The notes under the pieces were generated by a model. The model was not told where the DNA came from, did not search any database, and saw nothing but the letters and a program-made list of their open reading frames with translations. From contig JADBJK010000031.1 in NCBI GenBank assembly GCA_014874485.1, positions 22,532 to 86,531 of the forward strand: 64,000 bases of DNA, written 5' to 3'. Below are positions 8,776 to 17,519 of this stretch, piece after piece. A program made the position numbers and the translations under genes. This DNA comes from Chloroflexota bacterium (lineage in GTDB: Bacteria; Chloroflexota; Anaerolineae; DTLA01). Each line of letters begins with the position of its first letter. The stretch's first letter is position 1.

Positions 8776-9207
8776 ATGCCAGACGAAATCCACATTCGGG
8801 ACGACTTTCAAATCGGCGAGACAGCGTCGTTCTCCAAGACCATCACGGAGTCGGACATCTACGCCTATGCGGGAATCAGCGGCGACTTCAACCCCGTCCA
8901 CGTGAACGCCGAGTTCGCCAAGAAGACCCGCTTCAAGGAGCGCATCGCCCACGGGATGCTGACCGCAGGGCTGGTTTCCGCCGTGCTGGGGATGAAACTG
9001 CCCGGCCCGGGCGCCATCTACCTCAGCCAGCAGATGGAGTTCCTGAAGCCCGTGCGAATCGGCGACACCATCACGGCCACGGCCGAGGTGCAGGCCTACA
9101 ACGCCGAGAAGCGCATCCTGACGTTGCGAACGACGTGCACCAACCAGCGCGGCGAGGCAGTCCTGGAGGGGCGCGCCGTCGTGATGATGGACCGCATTCA
9201 GGCGTGA
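8776..9207 (+). CDS. MaoC-like (R)-specific enoyl-CoA hydratase
   Basis: The protein is 143 aa, a single hot-dog fold. The hydratase-2 motif is present: AGISGDFNPVH with catalytic Asp and His, followed by AHGML. It would interconvert trans-2-enoyl-CoA and (R)-3-hydroxyacyl-CoA, complementing the FabG-like reductase upstream. It starts after AAGGAGG and is the last enzyme gene before the transporter genes. PhaJ-type and MaoC-type dehydratases cannot be separated by eye. Confidence 0.85.
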   Translation: MPDEIHIRDDFQIGETASFSKTITESDIYAYAGISGDFNPVHVNAEFAKKTRFKERIAHGMLTAGLVSAVLGMKLPGPGAIYLSQQMEFLKPVRIGDTITATAEVQAYNAEKRILTLRTTCTNQRGEAVLEGRAVVMMDRIQA

Positions 9208-9368
9208 TGCTGCCCGTGCTGTTCGGCTTCTGGACACGTTGTCCATGTCAACGCGAGCGCCGAAAGGGAAAGGGGGTGAGGCCATCCTGGCAAAGTGAGA
9301 CCGTGTGAAACCCGGCCCATCAAGTGCGTTTACCCAAAGCCATGTAGTTCTTGAGGAGGAAAAGAAAG

Positions 9369-10733
9369 ATGAAACGCCTGTTTGGTGTTCTGACTGTCCT
9401 GGCCCTGCTGGGCATGGTGCTGTCTGGCTGCGTGCAGAAGGCCACGCCTACGGCCCCGCCGCCGTATCAGGCCAAGCCCACGCCGACCCCGGAGCCCACC
9501 GTCCCGCCCACGCCGACCGAAGCCCCCAAACTCGGCCCCGTGCTGAAGATCGGGCAGATTTCCATGCTGTCCGGCGTCATGGCCCTCTACGGCCAGCAGC
9601 AGGTGCGCGGGTTCGCGCTTGGCCTGGAATACGCATCGGGCGGGAAGAAGGACGACCAGGGCCGCTGGATCATCGCCAACCGTCCGGTTGAGGTCATCAC
9701 CCGCGACGACGAAGGCAACCCCGAGAAAGGCGTGCAGATTGCCCGCGAGTTGATTGAGAAGGAAGGCGTGGAGATTCTGCAGGGCCCCGTGAGCAGCGCG
9801 GTCGCAGCGGCGCTCACCACCGTGGCGCTGGAGAACAAGATCATCCTCATGGTGGACCCTGCCGCGTCGGCCTTCATCACGGGCGAGTACTTCAACCCCT
9901 ACGTCTTCCGCACCAGCCGCACCAGTTTTGACGATACCCTCGTCATCGCCAAGTACCTGGTGGAGAACGTGGGCAAGACGTTCGCCCACATCGGCGTGGA
10001 CAACGCCTTCGGTCGTGGCAGCGGGGTGGCCCTGGCCTACTCGGTCGCCAAGTTCGGTGGCAAGGTCATCGCCGACATCTACGCCCCGCTGAACACCACC
10101 GACTTCACCCCGTACATCCAGCAGGCGATGGATTCCGGCGCCGAGTGCCTGTTCCTCACCTGGTCGGGCACGGGCTACGTAACCCTGTTCCAGCAACTGG
10201 GCGACCTGGGCGCGCTGGAGAAGATGCGCGTGGCCACCGGCTTCGGCGACAATGCCTCGTTCGCCGCAGTGTTCGGGACCGCTGTGGGCCAGATCGGTCT
10301 GAACGTCTACCACTACACTGTGCCCAAGAACCCGGTCAATGACTGGCTCGTCCAGCGGCACCTGGAACTCTACAATGAGCCGCCAGACCTGTTCACCGCG
10401 GGCGGCATGGCGTCGGCCATCGCCCTGGCGAAGGCACTGGAGAAGACCGGCGGCGACACCAGCGGCGACAAGATGATCGCGGCGCTGGAAGGGCTGATGT
10501 TTGAAGGCCCCAAGGGCACCTACTACATCCGCCCCGAGGACCATGTCTGCCTGCAACCGATGAACATCCTGAAACTGGTGGACATCAACCCGCCGAAGGA
10601 CGAGAAGGGCCGCCCGACGTACAAGTTCTTTGAGACGGTGTACGTCTCCAAGTACGACGAACTCGGCGTGCCCTGCACGCTCACCGGCCAGTACGCCGAC
10701 CGCTGCGGCAACCTGCCCAGGATCGGCCAGTAG
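9369..10733 (+). CDS. Branched-chain amino-acid-type ABC transporter substrate-binding lipoprotein
   Basis: The protein is 454 aa. The signal peptide ends in a lipobox LSGC (Cys21), followed by a Thr/Pro-rich linker of about 30 residues and a periplasmic-binding fold of the LivJ/AmiC type (VLKIGQISMLSGVMALYGQQ). ATG 9369 is chosen over 9351 because GAGGAGGA lies directly upstream. It is followed by two ATPases and two permeases, making a complete importer. Such receptors bind amino acids, but also urea, amides and aromatic or organic acids. Linkage to the acyl-CoA cluster suggests an organic acid ligand (inference). Confidence 0.9.
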   Translation: MKRLFGVLTVLALLGMVLSGCVQKATPTAPPPYQAKPTPTPEPTVPPTPTEAPKLGPVLKIGQISMLSGVMALYGQQQVRGFALGLEYASGGKKDDQGRWIIANRPVEVITRDDEGNPEKGVQIARELIEKEGVEILQGPVSSAVAAALTTVALENKIILMVDPAASAFITGEYFNPYVFRTSRTSFDDTLVIAKYLVENVGKTFAHIGVDNAFGRGSGVALAYSVAKFGGKVIADIYAPLNTTDFTPYIQQAMDSGAECLFLTWSGTGYVTLFQQLGDLGALEKMRVATGFGDNASFAAVFGTAVGQIGLNVYHYTVPKNPVNDWLVQRHLELYNEPPDLFTAGGMASAIALAKALEKTGGDTSGDKMIAALEGLMFEGPKGTYYIRPEDHVCLQPMNILKLVDINPPKDEKGRPTYKFFETVYVSKYDELGVPCTLTGQYADRCGNLPRIGQ

Positions 10734-10745
10734 TCGGACAACCAA

Positions 10746-10779
10746 CAAGCAGGGGGGCGTTACACAGCCCCCCTGCTTG
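10746..10779 (+). terminator. Intercistronic stem-loop after the binding-protein gene
   Basis: A perfect 13-bp stem (CAAGCAGGGGGGC and its complement) closes an 8-base loop. No T-run follows, so it is more likely an RNA-stabilising or attenuating hairpin than a full terminator, keeping binding-protein mRNA in excess over the downstream transporter genes. Confidence 0.75.
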
Positions 10780-10818
10780 GACCGCACGGCAGCATGGCAG
10801 AATCACCAGGAGAGGACG

Positions 10819-11619
10819 ATGGCACCCGAAGCCGAAGAGCGCGAGATTATCCTGGAAGCGCGTAACCTGCGCAAGGAGTTCGGTGGCCTGGTGGCGGTGG
10901 ATGACGTGAGCATCCAGATACGCGCACGAACGCTCCACTCCATCATCGGCCCCAACGGCGCGGGCAAGACGACGCTGTTCAACCTGCTCAGCGGCACCAT
11001 GCCCCCCACCCGCGGGTCCGTGTTCTTCAAGGGCCGCGACATCACCCACTTGCCGCCGCACCGCATCGCACACCTGGGCCTGGGCCGCACCTTCCAGATC
11101 ACCAACATCTTCCCCAACCTCACCGTGCTGGAAAACGTGCGGCTGGGAGCGCAGGCCATGGGCCGCCACAACCTGCGCCTGCTCACCCACTCGGACAAGT
11201 ATACGCAGTACCTAGACCAGGCCGAACAAGTCATCGCCCAGGTGGGCCTTCGCGGGCGCGAGCACATGCTGGCCGCGAACCTGCCCCACGGCGACAAGCG
11301 CAAACTGGAACTCGGCATCATGCTGGCCGGGAACTTCGAGGTCCTCCTGCTGGACGAGCCGACCGCAGGGATGTCGTCCGAACAGGTACCGGCACTGTTG
11401 GAAATCATCCATAACATTCTCACATCGGGGAATCGCACCATCGTCCTGGTGGAGCATCGCATGGACATGGTGATGAGCATTTCGGACTTCATCACCGTGA
11501 TGCACCAGGGACGGGTGCTGGCCGAGGGAACGCCGCGCGAAATCGCGTCCAACGAGTTGGTCCAGAGCGCCTACCTCGGCGCATTGTACGGCGATTTGAC
11601 TGCCCAGGCGGAGAAGTAG
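10819..11619 (+). CDS. livG: ABC transporter ATP-binding protein, LivG-like
   Basis: The protein is 266 aa. Walker A is GPNGAGKTT and Walker B is LLLDEPTAG, with the switch His in VLVEHRMD. The usual LSGGQ signature is replaced by LPHGDKRKLELG, close to the LivG form LPYGxQR. ATG 10819 follows CCAGGAGAGG; the upstream part of the track ORF overlaps the hairpin and is not coding. It pairs with the LivF-like ATPase one base after its stop. Confidence 0.88.
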   Translation: MAPEAEEREIILEARNLRKEFGGLVAVDDVSIQIRARTLHSIIGPNGAGKTTLFNLLSGTMPPTRGSVFFKGRDITHLPPHRIAHLGLGRTFQITNIFPNLTVLENVRLGAQAMGRHNLRLLTHSDKYTQYLDQAEQVIAQVGLRGREHMLAANLPHGDKRKLELGIMLAGNFEVLLLDEPTAGMSSEQVPALLEIIHNILTSGNRTIVLVEHRMDMVMSISDFITVMHQGRVLAEGTPREIASNELVQSAYLGALYGDLTAQAEK

Positions 11620-11620
11620 C

Positions 11621-12349
11621 ATGGATGCCATTCTACAGGTTGAGAACATTCATACCTTCATCGGCCAGTTCCACATCCTGCAAGACGTGTCCCTGACGGT
11701 GGAACGCGGCAGCATCACGGTGCTCCTCGGCCGAAACGGCGCAGGCAAGACCACGACCCTCAAGTCCATCCTGGGCCTCACCCCGCCGAGCGAGGGCCGC
11801 GTCATCTTTGACGGGCAGGACATCCGGGGCAGGCGCGCCTTTGAAATCGCCGCCATGGGCATCGGGTACGTCCCCGAGCACCGCGCCATCTTCCGCGACC
11901 TCACCGTGGCCGAGAACCTGAAGATCGCCGAGCGGCGGCGCGGCGACCTGGACCGCAAGGCCGACTTCATCTTCGGCCTGTTCCCCGACCTGAAGCGGCT
12001 GTACCGCCTTCCGGGCAACCACCTGTCGGGCGGGCAGCAGCAGATGCTCGCCATCGCCCGCGCCCTGGTGCCCGACAACAAACTCCTGCTCATAGACGAG
12101 CCCAGCAACGGCCTCGCGCCCGTTCTCATAGAGCAGATGATGGAAGCCATACGCGGGTTGAGCGCCACGACGACCGTGCTCCTGGTGGAGCAGAACTTTA
12201 TCATGGCCAGCCAGTTGGCGCAGGCGTACTACATCCTGGATGATGGCAAGACCGTCCACAGCGGCGCGATGGCCGACCTGGTGAAGGACAAGGCACTCAT
12301 CCACCGATACCTGGGCGCTGTAGGGGAATCTGTCGGAGGTGAACGGTGA
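11621..12349 (+). CDS. livF: ABC transporter ATP-binding protein, LivF-like
   Basis: The protein is 242 aa. Walker A is GRNGAGKTT, the signature is LSGGQQQ, Walker B is LLIDEPSNG and the switch is LLVEQN, the typical LivF set. The gene begins one base after the livG-like stop and overlaps the permease start at GTGA, so the ATPases and permeases are translationally coupled. Confidence 0.9.
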   Translation: MDAILQVENIHTFIGQFHILQDVSLTVERGSITVLLGRNGAGKTTTLKSILGLTPPSEGRVIFDGQDIRGRRAFEIAAMGIGYVPEHRAIFRDLTVAENLKIAERRRGDLDRKADFIFGLFPDLKRLYRLPGNHLSGGQQQMLAIARALVPDNKLLLIDEPSNGLAPVLIEQMMEAIRGLSATTTVLLVEQNFIMASQLAQAYYILDDGKTVHSGAMADLVKDKALIHRYLGAVGESVGGER

Positions 12350-13833
12350 GGGTGAAGGCAATCTGGCAATACGGCAAGGTGTACATCATCCTTCTCATCG
12401 GGCTGATCATCCTCAGCGTCATCGGGTGGCGCGCTATGGGGCAGCAGTCCTTCGTGCGCACGGCCCTGTCCGGCCTGACGCTGGGCGCGCTGTACTTCAT
12501 GGTCGCCGCGGGCCTGACCATCATCTTCGGGCTGATGGACGTGCTCAACTTCGCCCACGGCGCGATGTTCATGATTGGCGCCTACGCCGGCTGGCAGTTC
12601 TACACCAACCCGACGTTCCTGTTCGGATTGGCTCCGCTGGTGCTCGCCCTGGTGGCCGGAATCGTGGTTACCCCGCTCATCCAGCCGCTGGCCATGCGCT
12701 GGGCCGTGCCCGCACGTTGGCAGCGGACACTGCGCGCGGTGGTCATCGTGGTCGCCGTTATCCTCATCATCGTTGCGCTGCTCGGCCTGGACGTTCGGGG
12801 GCTGGCCAAGACGGCGATGGTCGCCACCATGGTGGACCCGCTGGCCGAAGCCACACCCCAGGAGCCGCTGGCCGTGTTCTGGAAGCGCCCGCTCCTGTTC
12901 TTCCTGGCGGGGCTGCTCATCGCCCTGGCCCAGGCGCGCCCTGGCGACCGGACGCAGGTCATCCGCTCAGGTGCCGCGCCGCGGGCCATTGTCGCCCTCG
13001 TCGGCTTCGTGCTGCTGACCGTGGCGGCGACGCTGACCCGCGAATCGGGCGCCATCTCCGTGCTCAAGATGAACGCGGACGCCCGCTTCTTCCTGTCATT
13101 GGCCGCGGGTGCACTCATCGGCGCCGGCATCGGAGCCGCCATTGAAATCAGCCTGGTGCGCCCACTGTATGTGCGACCGACCTTCCTCATCCTGGCGACG
13201 ATGGGCCTGTCGTTCGTCCTGCGCGAGTTGACGCAGTTGCTGTGGGATCCCCTACCCTACGCCATGAGCCGGCCGCCGCTGTTCTCGCAGCCGGGCAAGG
13301 CCGCGTCCATACTGGAGTGGTTCTCCAAACACACGCTGACGGTGGAAATCATGGGCGTAACGTTCCCCAGTTACCGACTGTTCATCATCGCCCTGGGCCT
13401 TGCGATGTTCATCCTGCTCATGCTCGTGATGAACTACTCGCGCCTGGGCATGACCATCCGCGCGGGCGTGCAGGACCGCGACATGGTGGAGGCGCTGGGC
13501 ATCAACGTGCGGCGCGTCTTCACGTTGGTCTTCGCCCTGGGCGCGGGACTGGCGGCGCTCGGCGGCATCGGCGCAGCGCCCTTCGCGCCGGTGGAGCCGG
13601 TCATGGGCGACCGATTCCAGATGCAGGGGTTCATCACCGTGGTCATCGGCGGGATGGGGAGTTACAGCGGCGCGGCCATCGGCGCGCTGCTGCTGGGCCT
13701 GGCGCGCGCGTTCGGCGACTTCCTCGCGCTGAAGTTCAGCCTCACCCCCGCCGTGTCCGAAGCGTCCACCGTCATCATCATGGCGCTGGTGTTGTTGCTG
13801 CGGCCCGCCGGGCTGTTCGGAAAAAAGGAGTAG
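12346..13833 (+). CDS. livH: ABC transporter permease, LivH-like with a large insertion
   Basis: The protein is 495 aa, while LivH proteins are usually around 300. The first 90 residues (LGALYFMVAAGLTIIFGLMDVLNFAHGA) and the part after residue 265 (EISLVRPLY, LGINVRRVFTLVFALGAGLAALGG) match LivH. About 170 residues between them add extra hydrophobic segments and a charged loop. GTG 12346 overlaps the previous stop; a second GTG at 12352 is possible. It forms the membrane pore with the LivM-like protein. Confidence 0.85.
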   Translation: MRVKAIWQYGKVYIILLIGLIILSVIGWRAMGQQSFVRTALSGLTLGALYFMVAAGLTIIFGLMDVLNFAHGAMFMIGAYAGWQFYTNPTFLFGLAPLVLALVAGIVVTPLIQPLAMRWAVPARWQRTLRAVVIVVAVILIIVALLGLDVRGLAKTAMVATMVDPLAEATPQEPLAVFWKRPLLFFLAGLLIALAQARPGDRTQVIRSGAAPRAIVALVGFVLLTVAATLTRESGAISVLKMNADARFFLSLAAGALIGAGIGAAIEISLVRPLYVRPTFLILATMGLSFVLRELTQLLWDPLPYAMSRPPLFSQPGKAASILEWFSKHTLTVEIMGVTFPSYRLFIIALGLAMFILLMLVMNYSRLGMTIRAGVQDRDMVEALGINVRRVFTLVFALGAGLAALGGIGAAPFAPVEPVMGDRFQMQGFITVVIGGMGSYSGAAIGALLLGLARAFGDFLALKFSLTPAVSEASTVIIMALVLLLRPAGLFGKKE

Positions 13834-13836
13834 GCC

Positions 13837-14967
13837 ATGGCATCGCAATCCAAATCCCCCAAGCGATTCGCCGCATTGGATTCCTTGCTCCAGGGCCTGA
13901 AGCGGTCGCGCGGCTCGCTCCTCGTGCTGGCCGTGCTGATCCTCTTCCCGTTCGTCTTCGCCCGCATCACGGGCACGTCGGTGAACGAGGGGCCCGCCAA
14001 GTACTGGCAAGGCCAGTTCATCGCCGTGTTCATCATGGCCATCTTCGCCATGTCCTACGACCTGCTGCTGGGCTACACCGGCATTCTCACCTTCGGCCAC
14101 GCGGCCTTCTTCGGCGGCGGGGCCTACACCATGGCGCTGTTTCTCACCCATGTGGCCCCCCGCTTCGTGAAGACGTACCGCGTTAGCCTTCCGGGCGGGC
14201 TGGATGTAACGGAGCCCAGCGCATTCCTGCTGGCGATTCTCCTGGTGGTTGTGGTTTCGCTTGTCCTGGGGCTGCTGTTCAGCATCGTCTCCGTGCGCGT
14301 GAAAGGCGTGTACTTCGCCATCATCACGCTGGCCATGGCCGAGGCGATCCACATCCTGTCCAAGGCCACGGACTTCGTGAAGTGGACCGGGGCCGATGAG
14401 GGCCTCCACGGCGTGCCTGTGCCCGCCTGGATCAACCCGACGCAGTACCGCCTGCGGTTCTACTTCATCGCACTGGCCTTCGCGGTGGTCATGTACTGGC
14501 TCGCCCGCCGCATCGTCAACTCCCCGACGGGGCGCATCTTCGTCGCGCTGCGCGAGAACGAAAGCCGCGCGCGGATGATCGGCTACAACCCCGCGCTGTA
14601 CCGCACGATTGCGTTCGTGGTCTCGGCGCTCATCGCGGGGCTGGCGGGCGCGCTGTTCTCCGTCTGGACGGTCAGCGCCACGCCGTCCATGACCTCGGCG
14701 GTTACCACGGTGAACGCCCTCATCATGACCATCCTCGGCGGGATGGGAACACTGGTCGGGCCGATGCTCGGCGCTGCGGTGCTGGAGTTCTTCGGGCAGT
14801 TCCTGTACCAGTGGTTCGGAGCGCGTTGGCCGCTGGTCTTCGGCATCATCTTCATCGTGCTCGTGATGTTCCTCCCCTACGGCATCGTGGGCACGTGGCG
14901 ACTGCGCAGCGCCCAGTGGAAGCGCCGCTGGAGCCTGCGGAAGCAGCGCGCCGCCGCTCAGGAATAG
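13837..14967 (+). CDS. livM: ABC transporter permease, LivM-like
   Basis: The protein is 376 aa and multi-spanning. The LivM signature YDLLLGYTGILTFGHAAFFGGGAY is present in part near residue 70, and the cytoplasmic coupling loop ALRENESRARMIGYN is near residue 230. It starts 4 bases after the livH-like stop behind AAGGAGTAGG. It completes the importer; a terminator-like hairpin lies 35 bp downstream. Confidence 0.9.
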   Translation: MASQSKSPKRFAALDSLLQGLKRSRGSLLVLAVLILFPFVFARITGTSVNEGPAKYWQGQFIAVFIMAIFAMSYDLLLGYTGILTFGHAAFFGGGAYTMALFLTHVAPRFVKTYRVSLPGGLDVTEPSAFLLAILLVVVVSLVLGLLFSIVSVRVKGVYFAIITLAMAEAIHILSKATDFVKWTGADEGLHGVPVPAWINPTQYRLRFYFIALAFAVVMYWLARRIVNSPTGRIFVALRENESRARMIGYNPALYRTIAFVVSALIAGLAGALFSVWTVSATPSMTSAVTTVNALIMTILGGMGTLVGPMLGAAVLEFFGQFLYQWFGARWPLVFGIIFIVLVMFLPYGIVGTWRLRSAQWKRRWSLRKQRAAAQE

Positions 14968-15002
14968 CGAGGCCCGCGCCGCCCCGCTGCCCAGCGCCCC
15001 AG

Positions 15003-15031
15003 ACACGGCAGAGCACGACACTCTGCCGTGT
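15003..15031 (+). terminator. Hairpin at the end of the transporter operon
   Basis: Perfect 11-bp stem (ACACGGCAGAG and complement) with a 7-base loop, without a T-run. Its last base is the first base of the CRP-type dyad that follows. Confidence 0.6.
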
Positions 15032-15074
15032 GTGATGAATGTCACAGCCTATTCGTCGCCACGTGAGGTATAAT
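15031..15074 (+). promoter_or_regulatory. CRP/FNR-type activator site plus -10 for the membrane-protein operon
   Basis: TGTGATGAATGTCACA (15031-15046) is an exact TGTGA-N6-TCACA dyad. TATAAT lies at 15069-15074 and there is no recognisable -35. The dyad centre is 30.5 bp before the first -10 base, the class II activator position (about -42). The -10 overlaps the track's ATG 15073, so translation must begin further downstream. Confidence 0.75.
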
Positions 15075-15111
15075 GGCTTCGTGCACCGAACTTGGAGACG
15101 GAGGTCATGCC

Positions 15112-16449
15112 TTGCGTCCGCAATCGCGCTTCCATCGGCTATTCACCACTCCAGAGGGCCTTGCCCTGGTTGCCCTCGCGTGGGTCGGGCTTGTACTCGC
15201 CCTGCTTGCGCTGCTGTCGGGGCCTTCGCAGGCGCTGGGCATTGCGCGCTATCTGCCCATCACGCTGAACGAAGACCAGCGGGTGGGGCGCATCATCATG
15301 CTCTATCACAGCCTGGCAATCCCATTCCTTGCGTCGCTGGTCTATCTGACCCTCGCGCAGGTTGAGATTCCGCAGAGGATTGCCGAGGCGATCAAACCCG
15401 CCCTCACCGCGGGCTTCTTGCTCACCAGCATCGGCGGATTGACCTTCGGCTACCTGGGCCGAAACTGGCTGTTTCACGGCGTGTACCTGCTCGGCCTCAG
15501 CCTCACCTTCTACGCGGGCGTGCTCCTTGCCGTGGGCCTGTTCCCCCGCAAGGGCAGTCCTGAACGGCTGGCTCGGTGGGCCTTCTGGCTCATGGCCGTC
15601 GCCACGCTGATCTCGGCCATCATCGGCGCGGCGGTCGGCTCGTTTTTCGGCAACGGGTTCAAGGCCGTCCTGGCCGAGGACATCATCCGCCAAGAGCATG
15701 ACGTATTCCAACGCGGCGTCATCGCACATCTGCACATCATGCTCACCCTGATTGACGTGGCGATCCTGCTGCTGGTCGCGCGCATCACGCCCATGGGCAA
15801 GCGCACCGCCCGCTGGGTGTACGGCCTGACGATTGTCGGCACGGTCATCGTGTCCCTCGCCACGTGGAGCGTCATCATCGGCCCGCTGGAGAAAATCGCG
15901 CACAAAGCCATCAACGTGGGCGCGGGTTTCCTGCTGCCTGCGGGCATCCTGGTCGCGGTCGTCGGCTTCCGAACGCTGGTGCGCGAGGGGGGCCTGCTGC
16001 GCGATCCATTCCGACTCGGCCTCTACTGGTTCCTGGTTTTCGTGAACACGGTGGTTACCGTCCCAGGCGTCTACGTCGCCATGAACCTGGAGACCTACCG
16101 CCTGCCCGCGTACCTGGAGGTCGAGCGCACCATCGCCGTTGGCCACTGGCACGTGCTGGCGACGTTGTCGGCCGCCATGGGTTTCCTGCTGGTCGCGCAC
16201 CTGCGCCGCTCGCCCACGCGGGCTGCCCGCCTGAGCGCCTGGGGCATGGTCGCAGGCACGTCGGCGGCGCTTGCGTTCATCATGCCCTACATGTTCCGCC
16301 AGCCTGGAACCACCGTTACGTGGCCAGAGCCGTTCTTTGAGGCGGGAGTCGGCGTGGCGATGCTGTCGCTGGCCACCTACCTGGTCGCCGAAATCGCCGC
16401 CTTCTTCCGCAGCCAGACTGTAGAGTCCGAAGGAGGCAGCGCGCCATGA
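15112..16449 (+). CDS. Polytopic membrane protein with paired His motifs, heme-copper-oxidase or NorB-like
   Basis: The protein is 445 aa with about 12 hydrophobic segments. Histidines lie within segments: MLYHSLAIP, GVIAHLHIMLTLID and GHWHVLATL, reminiscent of the heme and metal ligands of heme-copper oxidase subunit I and NO reductase relatives. The canonical ligand set is not fully recognisable. TTG 15112 is chosen because GGAGGT lies 5 bases upstream and the promoter -10 covers ATG 15073. It overlaps the UbiA-family gene by ATGA. A terminal oxidase or NO-handling role is inference. Confidence 0.55.
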   Translation: MRPQSRFHRLFTTPEGLALVALAWVGLVLALLALLSGPSQALGIARYLPITLNEDQRVGRIIMLYHSLAIPFLASLVYLTLAQVEIPQRIAEAIKPALTAGFLLTSIGGLTFGYLGRNWLFHGVYLLGLSLTFYAGVLLAVGLFPRKGSPERLARWAFWLMAVATLISAIIGAAVGSFFGNGFKAVLAEDIIRQEHDVFQRGVIAHLHIMLTLIDVAILLLVARITPMGKRTARWVYGLTIVGTVIVSLATWSVIIGPLEKIAHKAINVGAGFLLPAGILVAVVGFRTLVREGGLLRDPFRLGLYWFLVFVNTVVTVPGVYVAMNLETYRLPAYLEVERTIAVGHWHVLATLSAAMGFLLVAHLRRSPTRAARLSAWGMVAGTSAALAFIMPYMFRQPGTTVTWPEPFFEAGVGVAMLSLATYLVAEIAAFFRSQTVESEGGSAP

Positions 16450-17351
16450 GCGACCTGCACAACTCGCGAGCGCTCGCGCTGCACCTCGGCGGCATGGCCC
16501 TGCTGCGCGACCTGTTCGCGCTGACGAAGTTCCGCCAGACCCTGCTGCTTCTCATCACCGGCGTCTGCGCCTACGCGCTCACGCTCCCTGGCGCGATCCG
16601 CTGGGGGGAACTGGGGTTGGCAACCCTGGCGCTGCTGGCGTCCATCTCGGGATGCACGGCCCTCAACATGGTCGTGGACCGCGACATTGACGCGGCCATG
16701 CGGCGCACCGCGAGGCGGCCCCTTGCCGAGGGTCGCCTCTCGCCCTCCACGGCGGTTGCCTTCGGCGCGGGGTTGTCCGCCGCTGGCATCCTCACCGCAT
16801 GGCGGCTTCAGCCGCTGTTTGGCCTTATCGTAACCGCAGGCTTCGCGCTGGATTTCGGCGTGTACACGCTGTGGCTCAAGCGGAGAACGCCCACGTCCAT
16901 CCTGTGGGGCGGGCTGTCGGGCGGGATGCCAGCCCTGGCGGGGCGAAGCCTGGCGCTGGGCCACGTGGACGCCATCGGTGTCCTGCTCGCGCTGGCCGTG
17001 CTGCTCTGGATTCCCGCCCACATTCTGAGCCTCGCCACGCGCCACGCCGACGACTACGCGCGGGCCGGGGTGCCTGTCTGGCCCAACGTGTACGGCCTGC
17101 ACGCCACATACCGCCTGATCGCCATCGCGACCATGCTGAACGTCGTGGTCCTGCAACTGGCGGGAGTCCTGTTGTCGCTCGGCGCAGCGGCCCTGGCTGC
17201 ACTGGGCGTATGTGGCGGCGCGCTGCTCGCGCTCGCGCTGGTCGCGTGGGCGCGCCCTTCCGACGGCAACACCTGGCGGCTGTTCAAGTTCGCCTCCATG
17301 TACATGCTCGTCTCGTTTGCGCTGCTCACAATCGGGGCCATCGTTCGGTAA
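16446..17351 (+). CDS. UbiA-family prenyltransferase, heme O synthase-like
   Basis: The protein is 301 aa and about 9 transmembrane segments. The first Asp-rich motif is NMVVDRDID, and YTLWLKRRTPTSILWGG plus DDYARAGVPVWP match protoheme IX farnesyltransferase (CtaB) more closely than menaquinone or 4-hydroxybenzoate prenyltransferases. It is translationally coupled (ATGA) to the His-rich membrane protein. This supports heme O or heme A insertion into that protein, although no CtaA homologue is in view. Confidence 0.75.
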   Translation: MSDLHNSRALALHLGGMALLRDLFALTKFRQTLLLLITGVCAYALTLPGAIRWGELGLATLALLASISGCTALNMVVDRDIDAAMRRTARRPLAEGRLSPSTAVAFGAGLSAAGILTAWRLQPLFGLIVTAGFALDFGVYTLWLKRRTPTSILWGGLSGGMPALAGRSLALGHVDAIGVLLALAVLLWIPAHILSLATRHADDYARAGVPVWPNVYGLHATYRLIAIATMLNVVVLQLAGVLLSLGAAALAALGVCGGALLALALVAWARPSDGNTWRLFKFASMYMLVSFALLTIGAIVR

Positions 17352-17398
17352 CCAGCCTCAGCCGCCCGACGGCGAGCGGACTTGTGGCGTCGCCGATT

Positions 17399-17427
17399 TT
17401 GACAACACCGCGCGACTTGTGTAGAAT
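17399..17427 (+). promoter_or_regulatory. tRNA operon promoter
   Basis: TTGACA, 17 bp, TAGAAT; predicted transcription start about 17434, just before tRNA-Phe. One of the strongest promoters in the window. Confidence 0.8.
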
Positions 17428-17439
17428 ACAAGCAGGGTT

Positions 17440-17512
17440 GCCGAGGTAGCTCAGTTGGAAGAGCACATCACTGAAAATGATGGGGTCCCCAGTTCAAATC
17501 TGGGCTTCGGCA
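17440..17512 (+). tRNA. tRNA-Phe (GAA)
   Basis: 73 nt cloverleaf: acceptor GCCGAGG/CTTCGGC, D-stem GCTC/GAGC, anticodon loop CTGAAAA, T-loop TTCAAAT, discriminator A. CCA is not encoded. First gene of a three-tRNA operon. Confidence 0.95.
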
Positions 17513-17519
17513 CCTTTGG

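Noticed and set aside
9208-9368. Possible promoter between the MaoC gene and the binding-protein gene
   Set aside because: No pair of hexamers at proper spacing was found; the transporter may be read from the upstream operon.
13252-15045. 597-aa minus-strand ORF and other long ORFs opposite known genes
   Set aside because: They are complements of well-supported permease, Hdr and dehydrogenase genes in high-GC DNA; their sequences are His/Arg/Gly-rich without domains.
15073-15111. ATG 15073 as start of the His-rich membrane protein
   Set aside because: A TATAAT hexamer at the activator-relative position overlaps this ATG, so it would not be in the transcript; TTG 15112 has a ribosome site.
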